A DNA stretch of 64,000 nt, from positions 2,170,001-2,234,000 of the forward strand of contig NZ_CP026721.1 of the NCBI RefSeq assembly GCF_004117075.1. Reading direction: 5' to 3'. Positions 44,984-53,667 of the stretch are shown here, one piece after another. How positions within the stretch are numbered: the first letter of the stretch is position 1; every line of letters starts with the position of its first letter. A program made the position numbers and the translations under genes. Source of the stretch: Fervidobacterium changbaicum (GTDB lineage: Bacteria > Thermotogota > Thermotogae > Thermotogales > Fervidobacteriaceae). The notes below the pieces were generated by a model that saw only the letters and a list, made by a program, of their open reading frames with translations, had not been told where the DNA came from and did not search any database.

Positions 44984-45694
44984 TCACTTCAGATTATACT
45001 TTAGACAATTTCTGATTTTAGTTATATCAATCTTGAACACCGGCAAACCACTGCTGTGTGGGGCTATCTCGTAGTCCTGATAATAGATTTCTAAGCCATC
45101 TTTGCTTATTGTAAACGTACGTTCTGATATGTTCTCATTCTTCACGTATTCAATAGATTCTTCAAAGAAATCAGTCATTCTCTCTTCAATCTGTTTTAGA
45201 ATTTCCTCTTTTATTATTGTTTCATAGTCGCAATTGGAGTTGAAAATGTCCTTTAACGTGATGATTTTGTTAGTGCTAAGATCCAAATTGTATGTCTCGA
45301 TGATTGTGTTGCCGTGAGCTCCACCTGTAAACGTATAGTAATACATAACAAGACTTACGAAATCTCTTGACTGGTACTTAACTTGTGTAGAGATGTGAAC
45401 CTCATATTTTCCATGAAGCATGTCGTCATTTGCGGCTTCCTGTGCCATCGATTTGACATCTTCGACGATTGCTTTTAGTTTGTCTTGAATCATGTTATTA
45501 AATTGATTTTCTAAATCGATATCTCGTGTGTTTTTTAGCTTCGGAATTTGAATAGTGATTTTCACGAAGTCATCTTCGGATTTTGTCTCGACTATTTCCA
45601 CAACTCCTTTCTGCATACTGAGGACATATGCAACTATTGCTACGACAAATAGAATTCCCAATAAGAAATACCTTGAGTTGGTGTTTTTTTCCAT
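44984..45694 (-). CDS. RsiV-like anchored protein (DUF4163/DUF3298)
   Basis: The 236-residue product has a single N-terminal membrane anchor (SRYFLLGILFVVAIVAYVL) and an extracytoplasmic part with the DUF4163-like strand region, YYTFTGGAHGNTIIETYNLD (the GGAHG hallmark) and a C-terminal DUF3298 segment FTISKDGLEIYYQDYEIAPH. RsiV proteins bind lysozyme and hold sigma factors, but this one has no visible cytoplasmic anti-sigma helix, so that role is not supported. The ATG follows GAAAGGATGACACTGC. Stand-alone gene; a collapsed relative lies 1.5 kb away. Confidence 0.82.
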   Translation of the reverse strand: MEKNTNSRYFLLGILFVVAIVAYVLSMQKGVVEIVETKSEDDFVKITIQIPKLKNTRDIDLENQFNNMIQDKLKAIVEDVKSMAQEAANDDMLHGKYEVHISTQVKYQSRDFVSLVMYYYTFTGGAHGNTIIETYNLDLSTNKIITLKDIFNSNCDYETIIKEEILKQIEERMTDFFEESIEYVKNENISERTFTISKDGLEIYYQDYEIAPHSSGLPVFKIDITKIRNCLKYNLK

Positions 45695-46428
45695 GCAGTG
45701 TCATCCTTTCGAAGGTTGATTTTGCCAAAGTTATATACTTATACCTCAATTATATACCAAGTGCTTTCACAATGGAACTTAGAAGCCCCTTTATAACAAG
45801 ATACTACGAGTGGATTTGTACATAAGGTAGTATTTAATTCACTTATACCAATGAGTGAAAACGCAAATAGACCATGATTGTCTTGATAAATTGACTTGCT
45901 AAAAAATAACCAAAGCAGGTCCATGTTTGTCTCAAAAGCTGTCTTAAGGGTCGGCCTAATGCTAAAAAATCCTGTACTCTTCTGTTATCGGATATAATAT
46001 GCAATTCTCTATTAGGAACAGTCTTACCCTAGTACGAGAATAAGTGTTATACTTAGAGCACAGAGCTGAAGTATATGGTGAAAAAGCTCAGTGAATTCTT
46101 AATAGTTATAGGTATAATCCTTGTTTAGATTCGGTAGTAGCTCCTGTTTTCAGAAATAGATACGCGGATGTTTCCCACGATAAGCTTTGTTAAAGCAACG
46201 AATTAGTAAGTTTCTCTTTCATTTAATAAGCGTTAGACTTACAGAACGGTTGCCGAAAATCATGTTCCATTCTTGGGATTGTGATAAATAGCACTAATAT
46301 CCTCTCTCTGTGTTACAATAATGTTCAAGAGTAATCCTCGCATCTTGAAAATTGTTATACAAGAAACCAAGAACCCCAGACCATTTATGAGAATGAAGAA
46401 AATTATACATCAATAGAAGGTGGTATTA
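45695..46428. other. 0.7-kb intergenic region, nothing clear
   Basis: No convincing coding frame, RNA or terminator is seen. It presumably holds promoters for the divergent RsiV-like and signalling genes. Confidence 0.4.
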
Positions 46429-48960
46429 GTGGTTTTTCTTTCTGCGTTGTTTGTCTTATCCAGTATAACAAGTTTATCATTAGGTGCAAACAGTTTGCTA
46501 AGCAATCCAAAAGATAGACTAAACAAGATCTTCTTCGTGTTAACTCTTGATATCAGTGCATGGGCGTTTACGTACTCACTGATGAATATTTCTCAGGATG
46601 TTGCTGTAGCAACAGCGTTTCATAGAGTTGGAACTATATTCTACAGCTTGATGTATGCCATACTTTTGCACTTTATTTTGGTTTTGGTTAAAAAGGATAA
46701 GTATTTAAGAAATATGCTCCAACTATTCCTTTTTTACATTCCTGCATTCATTTCTATATATCTTTACTTTTTCTATAAGCCTGTCACGGTAGCAGATCAT
46801 GTAAAAACTTCATTGGGTTACGTTTACATATATCCAAAATATAACAACTTAATTCTGGATTATTTTTTCCACATTTACTATATTTCCTACACTGCAACAG
46901 GGCTCTACATGTTAGTTAAATGGTCTAAAGATTCAAAATACCTGAAAGAGAAAAAGCAGGCCAAGATTTTAATTGAAACTATTCTTGCACCCTTTGCCAT
47001 AGGAAGTGTAAGTGATATAGTTATACCAATGATGCAGAAGATAGCTCTACCACCAATTTCTGTCATATTGTTCAACATACCTATAATTGGCATTTGGTAT
47101 TCAATGAAAAAGTACAAGTTGATGAATCTCAAAGTAGAGGAACTTATTACTGAAGTGCTTGAGATGATGAAGGAAGGGATGATAATACTAGATCCATATC
47201 TAAGGATCAGAGACGTGAATAAAGGTATGTTAGAGTTAACAGGATACGAAAAAGATGAGATTTGTACCTTGACTTTAGATAGTATCTTTGACACAGAAAT
47301 AGATCTTTCCTGTCGAGAGAGCAGCGAAATGAACATTATAACCAAAACTGGTAGAAGGGTACCTATCCTTTTAAATGTTGAAGAGACCAAGGATAAGTTT
47401 GGAGATAGCTACGGATATTTGCTTTTGTTAAGGGAAATAAGTCAATTAAAGGAACTGCAATCAGCGATTATTAGATACAATAAAGAACTTGAAAAGAAGG
47501 TTGAAGAGCGAACAGACGAGCTGAAACGTGAAAAGATTAATGAACAAAAGCAGAGAGAAAAATATCAGACTCTGTTTGATAATTCGCAAGACGCAATTGT
47601 TGAGTTTGATCTTGAGGGAAACATAGTCAACATAAATAAGAAGTTTGAAGAATTGTTTGGATATACGAAAATGAATGTGAAAAATAAGCCACTCGATGAG
47701 GTTGTTTTTGAAAAGGACAGATACGATTTTGCAAAGGAAATTGGTGAAACGTTAATGGGGGTAGTTATTAATAAAGAGTCAATTCGGCATACAAAGGATG
47801 GAAATCCAATCAGTGTCATTGTTAAAAGCACTCCAATTTATATAGGTGGAACTATTATAGGTGGATTTATTATATGCACTGATATAACAGAAAACAAACA
47901 ATATGAGCAAAAGCTTTCAGAAATTGCAATCAAAGACTCTCTGACTGGATTTTATAATCTGAATTACTTTGTTGATTATACAAGCAAAAATATCGATAAC
48001 AAAATGTTGCCAATGGCAATGCTGATTTTTGATATTAATGGTTTGAAACTTGTAAATGACTCTCTCGGAAGGGATGGTGGCGACAGACTGCTTAAAACTT
48101 TCGCCGAGATCTTGAAAACCTCTGTTGGAAAGGAAAATCTGTTGTTCAGAATTGGTGGTGATGAATTTCTGATCTTACTGAAAAACGCTGACAAGCCGAC
48201 TGTTGAGAATGTCATAAGGAATATTCAAAGTGCATTTGAGGTTTATAATGAGAGTTTAAAAGATGAGGATAAGATTTTAACGTTAAGCGTTTCTTACGGA
48301 TATAGTCTTTTGGAAACTGAGAATGACGACTATAGATTGAAATTAAAGGAAGCAGATGACATGATGAACAGAAATAAACTGTTGGAAGAAATGAGCAATA
48401 AGAATCAGGTTATAAACATACTAATGTCTGCGCTGTCAGAAAGAGATTACGTAACGTCAGGTCACACCGAAAGAGTTATGTCCATGTGTAAAATGATAGC
48501 TGCAAAAATGAATCTAAGTGAAGATGAAAGAGAAAAGTTGATTCTCTTAGCACAGGTACATGATATAGGAAAAATTGGCATACCTGATGATATCTTAAAC
48601 AAGAAGGGAAAGTTAACAAAGGAGGAATGGGAAATCATGAAGAGCCATTCTGAAAAAGGATACAAGATAGCAATTAACTCACCGGAGCTATCAAAAATTG
48701 CCGATCTAATCTTGCATCATCACGAAAGATGGGATGGAAATGGTTATCCAATGGGGTTGAAAGGTACCGAAATACCTATAGAATGCAGAATATTAGCCAT
48801 TGTAGATGCTTATGATGCTATGACAAGTCAAAGACCATACAACACTCCTAAGACACACGAAGAAGCAATAGAGGAGCTAAAAAGGAATGCAGGAACTCAG
48901 TTTGACCCTACTATAGTTGAAGTGTTCATCGAGTGTATGAACAAATCCAAAAAACACTGA
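46429..48960 (+). CDS. Membrane sensor with two PAS domains, GGDEF and HD-GYP
   Basis: The 843-residue protein starts at a GTG after AGAAGGTGGTATTA. Residues 1-235 form seven to eight membrane helices of the histidine-kinase N-terminal 7TM sensory type. Two PAS domains follow (IILDPYLRIRDVNKGMLELTG; AIVEFDLEGNIVNINKKFEELF), with a coiled coil between them. Then come a diguanylate cyclase domain with intact RIGGDEFLIL and a phosphodiesterase HD-GYP domain (VHDIGKIGIPDDIL and HHERWDGNGYPMG). One protein thus carries both synthesis and hydrolysis sites for cyclic di-GMP, gated by membrane and cytoplasmic sensors. All key residues are present. Confidence 0.93.
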   Translation: MVFLSALFVLSSITSLSLGANSLLSNPKDRLNKIFFVLTLDISAWAFTYSLMNISQDVAVATAFHRVGTIFYSLMYAILLHFILVLVKKDKYLRNMLQLFLFYIPAFISIYLYFFYKPVTVADHVKTSLGYVYIYPKYNNLILDYFFHIYYISYTATGLYMLVKWSKDSKYLKEKKQAKILIETILAPFAIGSVSDIVIPMMQKIALPPISVILFNIPIIGIWYSMKKYKLMNLKVEELITEVLEMMKEGMIILDPYLRIRDVNKGMLELTGYEKDEICTLTLDSIFDTEIDLSCRESSEMNIITKTGRRVPILLNVEETKDKFGDSYGYLLLLREISQLKELQSAIIRYNKELEKKVEERTDELKREKINEQKQREKYQTLFDNSQDAIVEFDLEGNIVNINKKFEELFGYTKMNVKNKPLDEVVFEKDRYDFAKEIGETLMGVVINKESIRHTKDGNPISVIVKSTPIYIGGTIIGGFIICTDITENKQYEQKLSEIAIKDSLTGFYNLNYFVDYTSKNIDNKMLPMAMLIFDINGLKLVNDSLGRDGGDRLLKTFAEILKTSVGKENLLFRIGGDEFLILLKNADKPTVENVIRNIQSAFEVYNESLKDEDKILTLSVSYGYSLLETENDDYRLKLKEADDMMNRNKLLEEMSNKNQVINILMSALSERDYVTSGHTERVMSMCKMIAAKMNLSEDEREKLILLAQVHDIGKIGIPDDILNKKGKLTKEEWEIMKSHSEKGYKIAINSPELSKIADLILHHHERWDGNGYPMGLKGTEIPIECRILAIVDAYDAMTSQRPYNTPKTHEEAIEELKRNAGTQFDPTIVEVFIECMNKSKKH

Positions 48961-49037
48961 ACATAGAATTTGATATTGTGTTTGATTGCATGTCTTGTAT
49001 TTACGTAAATATGAAATGGACTGGGTTCATATAGAAC

Positions 49038-49598
49038 ATGGATAAAGAAATGCTCTCGGAGCAGTGTGTGAGCAAGATGGCAGAAAGAACCTCTATTGAC
49101 GATGTCCAGAAAGAAAGGTTTCGAACACATTCAAAAAAGTTGGTGAATTGCATGACTGGTCGATCGAATAAGGTTCTTGTAGTAATAGGTTTGTTTCTTG
49201 TGTGGATTCCAGTGATATCTCCTGTTTTCTTTTCTATAATAGCCCTTATAGAAAGAGGCAGATTCCTGTTTGACTTTTTAATGCCTGCTGAATTGTTTTT
49301 GGTCTTTCTACCAGGTGCTATACTTCTTCTCTTGGTTGCGATAAGAACGAAAAACTACGTCAAACAAATCGGCTTTGGTTTGTTTTCAGCAATTGCACTT
49401 TTATTTGGAGGTCAGGCAATAGCTGAGATAACAGGCCTTGCCTCAGGTGAAAGAGAATTTGGTGGGTGGGTTGCTGTGTTGGTGACGGCGATGATAATTC
49501 TCTACAGCTTTGCAATTGTTGAGGTTGGCCTATCAGGTTTCTATCTCCTCAGAAAGCTTACATCAAACACTCATGAGGATACGAGTATTAACAAGTAA
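49038..49598 (+). CDS. Small multi-pass membrane protein of unknown function
   Basis: The 186-residue frame has a hydrophilic N-terminus (residues 1-43) and four hydrophobic helices (e.g. VLVVIGLFLVWIPVISPVFF, LFLVFLPGAILLLLVAI). No family recognised. The ATG at 49038 lacks a ribosome site; an internal ATG at 49152 (MTGRSNKVL) with GGTGA upstream is an alternative and would leave just the membrane part. It lies between the signalling gene and the TspO-like gene, on the same strand. Confidence 0.55.
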   Translation: MDKEMLSEQCVSKMAERTSIDDVQKERFRTHSKKLVNCMTGRSNKVLVVIGLFLVWIPVISPVFFSIIALIERGRFLFDFLMPAELFLVFLPGAILLLLVAIRTKNYVKQIGFGLFSAIALLFGGQAIAEITGLASGEREFGGWVAVLVTAMIILYSFAIVEVGLSGFYLLRKLTSNTHEDTSINK

Positions 49599-49675
49599 AA
49601 TCAAATTTTGTGAGGGCAAGGTACTCTATTTATGCCCCATCTACATCATCAAGATTTCAAGAGGAGGTAGGGAGT

Positions 49676-50464
49676 ATGAGTAGAAGAACAAAAGCTTTGA
49701 TCAGCGGTCTTCTTCTTGTTTTAACACTTGTTGTTAACGCCTTGGGTGCTTTTGGTTTTATTAACGGTCGTTCTCAAAAGGATATTTCCGATTCATATCC
49801 CACGTTGATAACACCTGCACCTTCTACGTTCAGTATATGGAGCTTGATTTATATTCTGCTGATTTCTTCAGTTATTGTTATGATAGTCCGAGCAAATGAT
49901 GAGTATTACGGAAATATTATCGACGAAATAGCTCCACTCTTCTGGTTGTCGTGTATTTTCAATATTATTTGGATAGTACTATTCTCTTTTGATTTAATTG
50001 GGCTTTCAACTTTAGCTATCTTTGGATTGCTCATAGTAGATATCTTGATAGTTCAAAGAATTGGGAAACTTCAAACTCAAAGAAGATTTCTGTTTCCAGT
50101 GACCTTTGGTTTGTATTCTGGCTGGTTGTTTATAGCAACGGTTGCAAATATCACACTTTGGCTCGTAAGTATTAATTGGAACGGCTTTGGAATCAATCCA
50201 GAAATATGGGGTGTTGTGATACTTCTTGTTGCCGTTGTACTCACATGGCTGGTTTTGACAAGGATAAAGAACGCAATCTTCCCTCTACCCATTGCATGGG
50301 CGTATTTTGGAATTTACAAAAATCTCACTTCACCGGAGGGATTCAACAATCAATACACACTACTGCCTAAGATAGCAATAATTGGTGGAATTTTACTGAT
50401 CGCAATTGCTGTATTCCAACTCTACAGGAATAAATTCTGCTCAATGCCAATAAGAAACGAGTAA
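49676..50464 (+). CDS. TspO/MBR-like tryptophan-rich membrane protein
   Basis: The ATG at 49676 after AAGAGGAGGTAGGGAGT gives 262 residues with about seven membrane helices. The segment PAPSTFSIWSLIYILLI near residue 50 is the TspO-type loop and helix, followed by CIFNIIWIVLFSFD and a Trp-rich C-terminal half. TspO/MBR proteins bind porphyrins and other ligands and work in the membrane as sensors or transporters. This protein is longer than the classic 160-residue TspO. Ligand unknown. It precedes a bidirectional terminator. Confidence 0.75.
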   Translation: MSRRTKALISGLLLVLTLVVNALGAFGFINGRSQKDISDSYPTLITPAPSTFSIWSLIYILLISSVIVMIVRANDEYYGNIIDEIAPLFWLSCIFNIIWIVLFSFDLIGLSTLAIFGLLIVDILIVQRIGKLQTQRRFLFPVTFGLYSGWLFIATVANITLWLVSINWNGFGINPEIWGVVILLVAVVLTWLVLTRIKNAIFPLPIAWAYFGIYKNLTSPEGFNNQYTLLPKIAIIGGILLIAIAVFQLYRNKFCSMPIRNE

Positions 50465-50474
50465 TGAAAAAAAG

Positions 50475-50498
50475 TGACGGCAGGTACACCTGCCGTCA
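50475..50498. terminator. Bidirectional terminator between converging genes
   Basis: TGACGGCAGG and CCTGCCGTCA form a perfect ten-base stem. The plus side is followed by TTCGTTT and the minus side by CTTTTTTTC. Confidence 0.85.
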
Positions 50499-50528
50499 TT
50501 CGTTTCAAAGATATAAAGATTGCGTGCG

Positions 50529-52520
50529 TTAAAACTGGCCATACTGTTGTGTCTCTGGGATTTCTTCTTGATTTTGTTCAAGCTGAGGTTTTGAAGGCTG
50601 TTCTACTGGCTGTTCAGTTGCCGGTTTCACAGGTTCCTTTTTTGCTTCTTGTGTTTTTTGCGGTGATTGCTCTAAAGAAGCAAGGTTACCACCGTTTTCA
50701 AGTGTTTTTAAGATCTCATAAGATCTTGTTGTCCAGTCCTGGCCCTTGTAGAGAACCTGAACAACTTTGACTTGTCCGGCTGGTTCAACTGCAAAATTCA
50801 TTTTCAGGTTATCGCTTGTATAGACAACCCTATCGTTAGCTCTATCAATTTCCCAACCAATAGGTCCGAGTATTTCCTCGTACGTTCTGAAAGTGAATAC
50901 AGTGTTTTTGACAAGTTCTACAACGTTGCTGCCTAAAGTATCAACTTTGAAGATTTTTGAGATTATGTAATCTGAGACTTCGTCAATTACGTTAATACCG
51001 TCCATAAACATATCTTCAAGAACGGGTTCCCTACCAAAGTAAAGGTCGAAAACAAATTTGAAATTCCAGTTTTTTGTTCCATATTTTCCAACACCTGTCA
51101 ATACAACCCTGTCTTTTTGTGCATCGTATGACCAAGACAAATTCCTAAGATAGCTCTTAAATGCCTCCTCGTTGTTTGCAAAACTCGAGTATTTAACTAT
51201 CTTTCCTGATTTAATCTTTTCTATTTTCTCAACCCCTTCGGGGCTTGTTGTCTGAGCTACGGGACCTGTCTGCTGAATTGTTCCAGCAGTGAATATCTTG
51301 CTGGTTAGCTCGTCAAACTTTTGCTCTACGTTGTTGAGCATAGCTTTTGAGAGGTAAATCCCACCTTTTGTGAAAAGGAATTCCATGTAAACTTTATCAT
51401 TTGAAGCTGTTTCCGCAGTAACCAAAAGTTTAACATTGTTGGTTGCATATTGAATATCCCATTTGTCGTTCTTAACATACTGTGTGAAGAACTCTCCAAA
51501 AGTCTTTGTTGAATTTGGAACTTTGGTAGAAAAGATGATCTGCTTATATCTTTCAATATCCCTATTCTTGTCAATAGATGAGTACCGACTGTACAGGTAT
51601 GATATTAAATATGGTATATCACCAGCTTCCACATCCTGTCCATTTAGCTGAGCATATTCCACAACGGTTTCTCCGTCTTCATTTATCCTAAACCCAATCG
51701 TTATGACTACTTCCTTGTTGTCTATGTTGTCCATTCCGTTGAATTCAACCATTTTTCTGTTCTCATCTTTTATCGTCCATCTTGCATTGTTTACTTTGGA
51801 AAGAACTTGCTCGATCGATTCGTATGGATACTCTTTTAGGAAGCTGTTTTTTACAACTTCGATAAGATCTCTGTCAACAGACTTTTTATAAACCTTTGCA
51901 AGAAAAATCCTTTTTTCAGTACTGTTCAATAGCTTATTATTTACAAATACCTTGTCAGGGACTATTCGAAGCTTACCATCAACCTTAGCGATGTTATAAA
52001 TAATCTGTACGGTATTTCCATTTTCGTCCTTTCCTATCAAACTAATGTATTCTCGATCGTTTTCTTGGAAATAGTCGTAACTAACATTGCGTATATAGTT
52101 CAACACGTTCTTCGGATCTGATGATTCGTAATCGGCTATGGGTTTGGTAAGAATTAGGTTGTAAAACGCCTTTGCGTATATTTCTCTATACAATTCTTCT
52201 GGATTAGGAACGTTTTCGTTATTAATACTGATACTCAATAACCCTTCTTTTGTCACTTTCGCTGTATAAACATTGTTCATCTCATCCATACCCGTTATAT
52301 TTACTATCCCAAAGCCTGACGGCTGAATAGACACATTTTTAAATGCATTTTCAAAGGCTTCTTTGATTGTTAGCACCTTGAAATCATTGAACGGCTTGTC
52401 TACAATCTGTTTCAGTGAATCGTAGTAAACCACTGAGAGCAACATAACAGTAACTATACCGATTACAATTACTGAGAAGAAAGTGTATCGCTTGCCTTTC
52501 TTCAGATTGTACCTTTTCAT
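50529..52520 (-). CDS. Anchored protein with tandem beta-type repeats, unknown function
   Basis: The 663-residue product has an N-terminal anchor (FFSVIVIGIVTVMLLSVVYY), then five diverged repeats of roughly 90-120 residues. Each has a helix, a Trp or Tyr strand and a paired beta element: for example VSYDYFQENDREYISLIGKD, ARWTIKDENRKMVEFNGM, DKWDIQYATNNVKLLVTAE, LSWSYDAQKDRVVLTG and IGWEIDRANDRVVYTSD. The C-terminal 50 residues are a Pro/Gln/Glu-rich tail. It is exported and probably structural or envelope-associated. Family not recognised. Monocistronic, ATG after GGAGGTATGGTAC. Confidence 0.68.
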   Translation of the reverse strand: MKRYNLKKGKRYTFFSVIVIGIVTVMLLSVVYYDSLKQIVDKPFNDFKVLTIKEAFENAFKNVSIQPSGFGIVNITGMDEMNNVYTAKVTKEGLLSISINNENVPNPEELYREIYAKAFYNLILTKPIADYESSDPKNVLNYIRNVSYDYFQENDREYISLIGKDENGNTVQIIYNIAKVDGKLRIVPDKVFVNNKLLNSTEKRIFLAKVYKKSVDRDLIEVVKNSFLKEYPYESIEQVLSKVNNARWTIKDENRKMVEFNGMDNIDNKEVVITIGFRINEDGETVVEYAQLNGQDVEAGDIPYLISYLYSRYSSIDKNRDIERYKQIIFSTKVPNSTKTFGEFFTQYVKNDKWDIQYATNNVKLLVTAETASNDKVYMEFLFTKGGIYLSKAMLNNVEQKFDELTSKIFTAGTIQQTGPVAQTTSPEGVEKIEKIKSGKIVKYSSFANNEEAFKSYLRNLSWSYDAQKDRVVLTGVGKYGTKNWNFKFVFDLYFGREPVLEDMFMDGINVIDEVSDYIISKIFKVDTLGSNVVELVKNTVFTFRTYEEILGPIGWEIDRANDRVVYTSDNLKMNFAVEPAGQVKVVQVLYKGQDWTTRSYEILKTLENGGNLASLEQSPQKTQEAKKEPVKPATEQPVEQPSKPQLEQNQEEIPETQQYGQF

Positions 52521-52715
52521 GTACCATACCTCCTTGAGCGTATATCAATCATTGACTCTGATATAATTATACACCGTTTTCAAAAATCTTTAACTAACGC
52601 TTTCTGAATATTTCTTTGGTTTTGTGTTCGACACCCTCTTGAAAAAACGGAAGTTATATGTTAAAATTTCGAAGGTATCAAAAACGTGTGCTGTTGTGAA
52701 CAAACGGTAATATGT

Positions 52716-52791
52716 GGGGCCGTAGCTCAGCTGGGAGAGCGCTACCTTCGCACGGTAGAGGCCGTGGGTTCAAATCCCATCGGCTCCACCA
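52716..52791 (+). tRNA. tRNA-Ala, anticodon CGC
   Basis: A complete 76-base cloverleaf with encoded CCA: acceptor GGGGCCG/CGGCTCC, D arm with AGCTCAGCTGGGAGAGC, anticodon stem CTACC/GGTAG around TTCGCAC, T arm GTGGG-TTCAAAT-CCCAT. Anticodon CGC reads GCG (alanine). A 3'-half relative lies inverted at 43140-43185. Confidence 0.95.
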
Positions 52792-52800
52792 ATTAGATCA

Positions 52801-52825
52801 AAAGCCCTGGTTAACCCAGGGCTTT
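52801..52825. terminator. Bidirectional terminator between tRNA-Ala and kamE
   Basis: AAAGCCCTGG and CCAGGGCTTT form a perfect ten-base stem around TTAAC, with T runs on both sides. Confidence 0.85.
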
Positions 52826-52847
52826 TTCCTTTTTCTTTTGCATATTT

Positions 52848-53642
52848 TTATTTTTTACTACCGAATCTTCTGACCCATTCTTGAGCAATGAATGCCGCGA
52901 CGTCTTCTGCAAATGTACCAGGACCAAACCCAGCATCGAATCCAAGCTCTTTTGCAAGCTCGTGGGTAATCCTCGGACCACCTACTATGGCTATGACTTT
53001 GTCTCTAATTCCTTCTGCTTCAAGTAGTTCTATCAGATGTGTTAAATTTTTTATGTGTACATTTTTTTGTGTTACTGTTTGTGAAACAAGCAAAGCATCA
53101 GCTTTTACTTCAATAGCTTTGGCTACGAATTCTTCATTTGGGACTTGGCTGCCCATGTTGTATACCTCAAACATTCTGTACCTTTCAAGACCGTAGTGAC
53201 CTGCGAATCCTTTCATGTTCAATATTGCATCAAGTCCAACCGTGTGCGCATCTGTACCCGTTGTTGCACCAACAACGACAAGTTTTCTGCCAATGTTTTT
53301 TTCTATGAAATCATCTATCTCTTCCATACTCATCTTGTGCACTTGGACTTTGGGAACTTTGATGGCTGTGTAATCTACAGTGTGTACACAATCACCGTAA
53401 CCTATGAAGAACGTGAAACCGGGTGTGAGTTCGTGGTGGTAGACCACCATGGGGTTATCCAATCCCATTTTTTTCATGAGTTGCTTCGCTGCTTCCACAG
53501 CTTCGTCTCCATCAGGAACCGGGAGTGTGAAACTTACCTGCACTTTGCCGTCGTTCATCGTATCTCCGTAAGGTTTTATGGCCTTTAAATTCAGTGTTTT
53601 ATCAAAGTCCTTCTTTTCAAGTGAATAGAGACCTCCACCCAT
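52848..53642 (-). CDS. kamE: Beta-lysine 5,6-aminomutase, beta (B12/PLP) subunit
   Basis: The 264-residue protein holds the cobalamin-binding signature TDAHTVGLDAIL (DxHxxG), the downstream LLVSQTVTQKNVHIKN and IVGGPRITHEL, and the small N-terminal dimerisation region typical of KamE. With KamD it moves the terminal amino group of beta-lysine (or D-lysine) from C6 to C5 by a B12-radical mechanism. It is the last gene of the lysine operon, 25 bases after kamD, and is followed by a terminator. Confidence 0.93.
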   Translation of the reverse strand: MGGGLYSLEKKDFDKTLNLKAIKPYGDTMNDGKVQVSFTLPVPDGDEAVEAAKQLMKKMGLDNPMVVYHHELTPGFTFFIGYGDCVHTVDYTAIKVPKVQVHKMSMEEIDDFIEKNIGRKLVVVGATTGTDAHTVGLDAILNMKGFAGHYGLERYRMFEVYNMGSQVPNEEFVAKAIEVKADALLVSQTVTQKNVHIKNLTHLIELLEAEGIRDKVIAIVGGPRITHELAKELGFDAGFGPGTFAEDVAAFIAQEWVRRFGSKK

Positions 53643-53667
53643 GCATTTTCACCTCACAAAACTGTTT

